In this document: piece after piece, positions 56,078 through 64,000 of the stretch
Layout: the number at the start of each line of letters is the position of its first letter
Position numbering within the stretch: position 1 is the first letter of the stretch
Source of the DNA: Fragum whitleyi
Taxonomy: Eukaryota; Mollusca; Bivalvia; Cardiida; Cardiidae
Length of the DNA: 64,000 nt
Direction: 5' to 3'
NCBI GenBank assembly: GCA_948146395.1
Contig: OX411559.1
Span: forward strand, 33,110,715-33,174,714
The notes under the pieces: model-generated
Databases searched by the model: none
Told to the model about the DNA's origin: nothing
Seen by the model: only the letters and a program-made list of their open reading frames with translations
Made by a program: the position numbers and the translations under genes

Positions 56078-57942
56078 TTAAGAAACAAATAAAAGTCTCT
56101 TACAATAACTATATTGAATATATTTTAGGCCTTGATGGAAACACTGAAAACAAGGAAAAGGCCACAAGATTTAATAATAAGAAACTTTTCAGTCTGATAA
56201 AAAATGCCAAGCAAGACGCAGCAGGAGTAGCTCCTCTTCTCGATAAAATTTCAGGTACCATCAAATCAGACAACACAGAAAAAGCAGATATATTAAATCG
56301 ACAGTTTCAATCAGTCTTTACTCCAATGACACCAATTTCTCTGGCTCAGTCCTGCCTTTCATCCATAAGACAAAATATGTTTTCCTCCTCTTTCAGTAAA
56401 TATCCAGTCATGCCAGACATTACCATCTGCACTGGTGGAGTACAAAAGCTAATATCCAACCTGAAACCAGACAAAGCAGCAGGACCTTACAACATCAAAC
56501 CTTTAGTACTTAAAAACTTATGTTATCAAATTTCTCCTATCTTGCAAATTCTCTTTCAGAAATCCCTAGATACAGGCACCCTCCCCCAGGTATGGACGAA
56601 GGCAAACGTGACACCACTCTTTAAGAAAGGAAACAAAGAAGATCCTGCAAATTACAGGCCTATATCCTTAACATGTATATTGTGTAAAGTTCTTGAACAT
56701 ATTGTAGCATCAAATCTAACTAAACATTTTGACAAAAATAATATTCTTTATGATTTACAACATGGCTTCAGAGAACGGCGCTCATGTGAAACACAGCTAC
56801 TGCAACTGACCGACCATCTTGCCAGAAACCTTACTGAAGGAAATAAAACTGATCTAGTTTTGTTAGACTTCAGCAATGCTTTTGATAAAGTTAGCCACCT
56901 TAAACTTTTGTATAAATTGCAGGAACATGGAGTTAACAATGCTACCCTTTTGTGGATTAAATCTTTTCTTATAGGCAGAACACAGAAAGTAGTCTTAGAA
57001 GGTGGATGCTCAACCGAAGTACCAGTCACGTCAGGAGTACCTCAGGGATCGGTGCTTGGCCCTCTTCTGTTTCTCTTATATATTAATGACCTTCCTAACA
57101 CTATCACCTCCCAAGTTCGTTTGTTTGCAAATGACACTGCCATTTACTTAGCTATAGATAACAAGCAAGACTGTATCACCCTGCAAGAAGATCTAGACAA
57201 GCTAATGCAGTGGGAGAAAAAATGGGAAATGGAGTTTAACCCTAGCAAATGCATTGTCCTAAATATTACTAAAAAGAAGAAAAAGATTTCTTATGATTAC
57301 AGGCTACACGGACAAGTGCTAGAGACTGTGGACAATGCCAAATACCTAGGAGTTACTATATCTGAAGATCTTTCCTGGAACAAGCATATTGACAATATAA
57401 CATCTAATGCAAATAAAACTTTAGGTTTTCTCCGCAGAAACATCCAGACCAAAAATAAGAAGATCAGAGAAACAGCATACAAAACACTGGTTAGACCCAA
57501 GGTAGAATATGCATCAACTGTTTGGAGCCCTTACAAAACATCCTTTATCAACAAAGTAGAAAAAGTACAACGTAGAGCAGCAAGATGGGTTCAAAATAAT
57601 TTTTCTCATTATGACAGTGTCACCTGCATGCAGAAGGATCTTGGCTGGCAAACTCTTCAATATAGACGAGACATCACCAGAGTCACCATGTTTTATAAAA
57701 TTGTGAATTGTTTTGTTGCAGTACCCATACCAACTTATCTTGAAAGACCAGTTAGGATCACCCGACATATGCACACAAAATCTTTTAGACAGATCCACAC
57801 AAATGCTTCCTACTTTAAATATTCTTTTTTTCCTTATACAGTGATACTTTGGAACAGCCTACCAGAAACAATCATACAGCAACCTGATATTGCCGCATTC
57901 AAGAAGAGTCTTGATTCTTTTCAGATAGTGAGCCGTCCCTGA
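56078..57942 (+). pseudogene. CR1-like LINE reverse transcriptase (3' half of ORF2)
   Basis: The frame is open from the TTAA junction (about 56082) through the ATG at 56326 to TGA at 57940-57942. Counted from that ATG, motifs are NYRPISLT near 109-116, LLDFSNAFD (Asp181), SGVPQGSVLGP near 236-246 and the YxDD-type box at 267-270. That box reads FAND instead of FADD: codon 57130-57132 is AAT where GAT is expected, which removes a metal-binding Asp. The C-terminal region with RPKVEYASTVWSP and a W..LP end is typical of CR1/Jockey-group elements. This copy should be catalytically dead. Confidence 0.9.
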
Positions 57943-58110
57943 ATAACCAAAATTGTTTTACCAGATCTTTTAATCTAACACTCACAATACTTTTAAAATT
58001 TGGCACCCTAACCAATGACTAACAGTTCTTATTCCAGCACAGACGCGCACCTGCCAGTAATACCCGAAAGGGGAGTCAGGCAGTATATATAGATAGATAG
58101 ATAGATAGAA
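57943..58110 (+). mobile_element. LINE 3' UTR and (GATA)n tail
   Basis: After the ORF2 stop comes an untranslated tail of about 150 bp. It ends in a GATA repeat at 58091-58109, in place of poly(A). CR1-like elements commonly end in short tandem repeats instead of poly(A). Confidence 0.65.
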
Positions 58111-58309
58111 TGAGAGGACTTTGACAAGCTAGTTATGCCTTTAATTGTATTGCTACTAATTTTATAAGTTTTCTCTCTCAATGAGGAAACACTACAATGA
58201 TGATATTATTTGCCCCCTTAAATGTTCGGTCTGACAGGTCCGACAGTTTTTCAAGGACTGTCAGACCAACTGTCTGACAGATTTTCTGGGTCCTTCGCCA
58301 TGTCTGAAA

Positions 58310-60676
<2,367 letters not shown>

Positions 60677-63436
60677 TTATATGTCGTTTTTGTTTAATCC
60701 AAAGGGCTGGATCGTGTTAAGGCGCCTAATCCAATAGGTCTCCCGCGATTTACGTTGTTTGTCGCTCCATCTCGGGTTTGCTTCAATGCAACACAGGATA
60801 ACATCGCTAAACGAGTGGCCGGCTTCGTTAAAGTGTTCTGCAACTGGAGACCTATTGAATCTGCGGGTTTTCCAGTCAGATCGGTGCAGATTGATACGCT
60901 TGTTGATCTGTTGCTTTGTTTCGCCGACATATTGTTTGTGGCATACCGTACATGTCATGAGGTAAACAGCATTTGAAGTTTTGCAATTGTGTGAACCTCT
61001 AATTGCCGAAACAGCACCAAGAATCGACTTGAAAGTAGGCGTTTCGTGCATGATGTTGCACGTTTGACACCTTGGTGTTTTACACGGGCCGGAAATTCCA
61101 AGAGAGTCATTGGTTGTTGCAGTACTTATTTTGGCTCTCACCAGTACGTCTCGAAGTGACTTGGGTCTTCGGTATGCGACAACTGGTTTCTCAGGAAACA
61201 GTCTGCTGAGTTTGCTGGAAGACTCAATCTTGGACCAGTGTTTGTCTATTATTGAGTTAATGTTTGGCAGGTCAGGATGGTATGTCAGAACGAACGGAAT
61301 TCTATCTGATTGCTGTACAACTTTGGTACCAAACAAGAGGTCATTTCGGTTTGCATCAGCAGCTCTTGCGATCGAGGTAGATATGACCTGCTTTGGGTAA
61401 CCTCTGTTTTGTAAGTGTTGTAGCAGCTCTTTTGAGCGTTGTTCAAAGGTGCTATCTTGTGTACAGATCCTGCGAATCCGAAGGGCCAGACTGTAAGGGA
61501 TGTTCCTCCAACAGTGTTTAGGATGGCAGCTAGTAGGGAGCAAGTATTGGTGTTTGTCTGTTGGTTTTGAATAAAGATCAACGTGAAGTTCGTTGCCATC
61601 CAGACATGATAAAGTGTCTAAAAAGATGTGCTGTTCATTCGAAGTTTCAAAAGTAAACTTAATTGATGGATGGAAGTTGTTTGCAATAGTCTGGAATTCA
61701 TTAAGTTTTTCCAGGCCGTGACACCATTTCATGTCTATGTCGTCAATAAATCTTAGCCATGAAAACGGTTGGTATGGTACTGCCATAAGTAATTGGCGTT
61801 CCAGACGACCCATGAAGATATTGGCATAAGAGGGTGCCATTTTTGTACCCATTGCTGTACCTTGAATTTGAAGGTAGTGTTTGCCATTAAACTCGAAGTT
61901 GTTGCACTTGAGGATAATTTTTAACAGTTCTACCAGGGTATCTGTTGGTGGATCTTTGATATCCCTTGTGCTCCAAACTTCTTTGCAGGCTGTAATGCCA
62001 TCTTCGTGTGGTATATTGGTGTAAAGTGATGTCACGTCCATGGAGACCAATAGCGTATCATTTGGAATGGGTTCTGTTTCAATTTTACAGAGGTAGTCAG
62101 TGGTGTCTTTCACGTATGAAGGTAGATTGACAACATGCGGCCTTAAGTGGAGGTCAATAAATTCTGATATGCGTTCAGTAGGGTGACCGTTAGCTGATAC
62201 AATCGGTCTTCCGGGGTTACCAGGCTTGTGAATCTTGGGTAGGAGATAAAATCTGCCTGCCCTTGGATTTTTCACGGACAAATATTCAAAGTTGTCTTCA
62301 CTGATAAAGCCGGAGTCCATCATTTTGTTCAGTGTTTCTGTAACTTTTTCCTGGAATTCTAAAGTGGGGTCTTTCTCTAATTGTTTGTAAAAATTAGTGT
62401 CATTAAGTTGGCGTTCTGCTTCAGATATATAATGTTCTTTATCCAGGACAACTACAGCCGATCCTTTATCGGCTGGTTTAATGATGATGTTATCGTTGTT
62501 TTTCAGTGATCGTAGGGCTTGTTTCTCTTGTTTAGTCAAATTGTCTTTAGATTTGTGGGATGTATGGTTCACAGCTATATCAGATTCTACATTATGTATG
62601 AAGGTCTCTAAGGCCACGGATTGCTTGGGTGGATCCCACGTACTTTTGCATTTAAATTTAGGGTATTTTTCAAAATCATCTTTTGAGGTTGGTGACGAAA
62701 TTATATTGTCTACTGTGATGAGATCTTGGTGGGTAGAGATTGGAATTGCGGGGCTAGAGTTGATCGACGTGTCATGTGGGGTAGTGCTGTTATCAAATAG
62801 AGGCTCATCTTTTGTGAAGTGAGATTTCAGTCTTAGTCTCCTACTGAACGCTTTATTTTCTTCAATAAGTTTGCCACGGTCATATTGTGGAGGCTTAGGG
62901 CAGAAATTTAATCCTTTTGAGAGTAGGGAAAGCTCGTGTTTGTTAAGTTCAGTACTTGAAAGATTAACCACGGTATTATTGCAATCCCTGTTGGAAGAAT
63001 ATGGTTTAAATTTTCGTTTGAAGCCCCGAGACCTGTGTGTTTTATTTTGCTTTGTTTGCCCTGTGGGATTTACCACTGTTTTAGTTTGGTATTTTACAGG
63101 TTGGAGGCCTTGTAACTTTCTAGCCTTAATTGTCGAACACGTTTCAGATGTAATTGAGATTTTCCTAGCAATCTCAGATTCCAACGCTGTGAATGATAGA
63201 TCGTCCATATTTTGTTTTACTTCGGATTTGGCAGCATTTAAGGTAGAAGTAAGATGTTGTTTATGCGATCTGTAAAAACTCAATAAGAGGTTAATCAAAC
63301 AAAATGAGGTATGGAAAATTATAGCATTCCACCTTGACATGAAGCGTGTAGATGGCTTTCCGGGTATGCTAGGTCTTAGTTCTATCCTGAGGCCTTTCGG
63401 GATTTTTGATTCGTTTAAGCAGTTAGAGAGGAACTC
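60677..63436 (-). CDS. Penelope-like element polyprotein (reverse transcriptase + GIY-YIG endonuclease)
   Basis: An 887-codon frame runs from ATG at 63340. The same frame stays open a further 32 codons upstream to 63436 (including ESKIPKGLRIELRPSIPGKP), so the true N-terminus is further out and was lost at the inverted junction. Motifs numbered from the ATG: KPADKGSAVVV (288-298); MDVTSLYTNIP with catalytic Asp435; GTAMGTKMAPSYAN (494-507); RFIDDI with Asp533-Asp534; Cys cluster CKTPRCQTC (753-761); GIY-YIG core VYLMTC...QYVGET (792-808), Arg815, Glu867 in RETYW and Asn883. All RT and nuclease catalytic positions look intact with no stop or shift. This order is that of endonuclease-bearing Penelope-like retroelements. 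It may be a young copy. Confidence 0.93.
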   Translation of the reverse strand, partial: EFLSNCLNESKIPKGLRIELRPSIPGKPSTRFMSRWNAIIFHTSFCLINLLLSFYRSHKQHLTSTLNAAKSEVKQNMDDLSFTALESEIARKISITSETCSTIKARKLQGLQPVKYQTKTVVNPTGQTKQNKTHRSRGFKRKFKPYSSNRDCNNTVVNLSSTELNKHELSLLSKGLNFCPKPPQYDRGKLIEENKAFSRRLRLKSHFTKDEPLFDNSTTPHDTSINSSPAIPISTHQDLITVDNIISSPTSKDDFEKYPKFKCKSTWDPPKQSVALETFIHNVESDIAVNHTSHKSKDNLTKQEKQALRSLKNNDNIIIKPADKGSAVVVLDKEHYISEAERQLNDTNFYKQLEKDPTLEFQEKVTETLNKMMDSGFISEDNFEYLSVKNPRAGRFYLLPKIHKPGNPGRPIVSANGHPTERISEFIDLHLRPHVVNLPSYVKDTTDYLCKIETEPIPNDTLLVSMDVTSLYTNIPHEDGITACKEVWSTRDIKDPPTDTLVELLKIILKCNNFEFNGKHYLQIQGTAMGTKMAPSYANIFMGRLERQLLMAVPYQPFSWLRFIDDIDMKWCHGLEKLNEFQTIANNFHPSIKFTFETSNEQHIFLDTLSCLDGNELHVDLYSKPTDKHQYLLPTSCHPKHCWRNIPYSLALRIRRICTQDSTFEQRSKELLQHLQNRGYPKQVISTSIARAADANRNDLLFGTKVVQQSDRIPFVLTYHPDLPNINSIIDKHWSKIESSSKLSRLFPEKPVVAYRRPKSLRDVLVRAKISTATTNDSLGISGPCKTPRCQTCNIMHETPTFKSILGAVSAIRGSHNCKTSNAVYLMTCTVCHKQYVGETKQQINKRINLHRSDWKTRRFNRSPVAEHFNEAGHSFSDVILCCIEANPRWSDKQRKSRETYWIRRLNTIQPFGLNKNDI
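62907..63166 (-). repeat. Inverted repeat arm 1 (inside the Penelope-like ORF)
   Basis: These 260 bp encode part of the N-terminal region of the Penelope-like protein (KISITSETCS to LSLLSKGLN). They are repeated in reverse complement at 63437-63696. I found no mismatch where I compared them. Confidence 0.9.
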
Positions 63437-63696
63437 AGGAAAATCTCAATTACATCTGAAACGTGTTCGACAATTAAGGCTAGAAAGTTACAAGGCCTCC
63501 AACCTGTAAAATACCAAACTAAAACAGTGGTAAATCCCACAGGGCAAACAAAGCAAAATAAAACACACAGGTCTCGGGGCTTCAAACGAAAATTTAAACC
63601 ATATTCTTCCAACAGGGATTGCAATAATACCGTGGTTAATCTTTCAAGTACTGAACTTAACAAACACGAGCTTTCCCTACTCTCAAAAGGATTAAA
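63437..63696 (+). repeat. Inverted repeat arm 2 (5' flank of the Penelope-like element)
   Basis: This is a reverse-complement copy of 62907-63166, separated from it by a 270-bp spacer. The copied protein segment can be read on the plus strand here. It ends abruptly at both sides. Partial inverted copies at the 5' side are a known feature of Penelope-like insertions. Confidence 0.9.
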
Positions 63697-64000
63697 GGAG
63701 GTGTTCCAAAAGTGCCCACACACAGATTTTCATGAAACTTTGCAAATACATACTACACATTAAGTGTACCCCAGAACAAACTTCCATTTGTCAATGTCTC
63801 AAAAAGGGGTCAAATTACAGCCCCTTGTCTTAATCCATGTTGAGGTAAGTGGGTGGGGTAATTTAATATGCTATAATTTCTTTATACTTATCAATTTTTG
63901 AATAGTTTTTTATGTACTGTAAAGTCTATAGTACTTATTATGATAATGTATATATAAATGACAAGTTTTGCGATGTTTGACAATTTTTTATACTCTTGAA

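Larger units (their letters stand above)
36776..58306. mobile_element. Possible outer DNA element with CATGGCGAAG inverted ends surrounding the LINE
   Basis: At 36776 the sequence reads CAGTCATGGCGAAGACC. At 58290-58306 the complement reads CAGACATGGCGAAGGACC. Inside both ends are GGTCCGAC/GTCGGAC-type short repeats. The pair brackets the interrupted LINE. AACTA occurs at or next to both outer edges and might be a target duplication. The simplest reading is a small repeat split by the LINE, but homology of the two halves beyond the ends is weak. Confidence 0.4.

Noticed and set aside
60755..63275. Several open frames antisense to the Penelope-like ORF
   Set aside because: They are shadows of a well-supported coding strand with clear RT and nuclease motifs.

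Overview
The window is animal nuclear DNA, most likely from a bivalve mollusc. Genes are split by kilobase-sized introns with GT-AG borders. The DNA is AT-rich and packed with repeats typical of bivalves: pearl-type elements with tandem cores and (GGAC)n tracts, tRNA-derived SINEs, a 2A-bearing CR1-like LINE and a Penelope-like element. The order is inferred from repeat style; I cannot name the species.

Host gene. The left half (about 5.3-32.8 kb, minus strand) holds the first six coding exons of a LAMMER/CLK-type dual-specificity kinase. Exon borders and phases agree throughout and give 231 codons: an Arg/Ser-rich N-terminus, then the start of the kinase domain (glycine loop, VALK lysine, alpha-C glutamate). 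The rest of the kinase lies off the left edge. A candidate alternative first exon at 16.5-16.7 kb is in phase with exon 4. A lone plus-strand exon candidate lies at 1.85-2.0 kb, and a lone minus-strand first-exon candidate at 55.8 kb.

Mobile DNA. A CR1-like LINE carries a 2A peptide, a PHD-like finger, an endonuclease and a reverse transcriptase. It is cut in two by a 16,833-bp insertion (39,245-56,077) flanked by TTAA; removing the insertion with one TTAA restores the LINE reading frame exactly. The LINE is itself dead (in-frame TGA, frameshift, FAND instead of FADD). At the right end lies a Penelope-like element with one intact open frame (reverse transcriptase plus GIY-YIG nuclease), whose 5' side ends in a 260-bp inverted copy of its own coding region.

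Repeats. About twenty pearl-like elements make up roughly a fifth of the window. They share one plan (ACAAGA start with hairpin, tandem core, GGAC-type microsatellite, 3' hairpin) but carry different cores. Between them are piggyBac-like MITEs (TTAA, CCCTT ends), a hAT-like MITE, a TA-flanked mariner-like element, several palindromic hairpin families and SINEs, often nested. Several nestings show target-site duplications or empty sites, so insertion order can be read.
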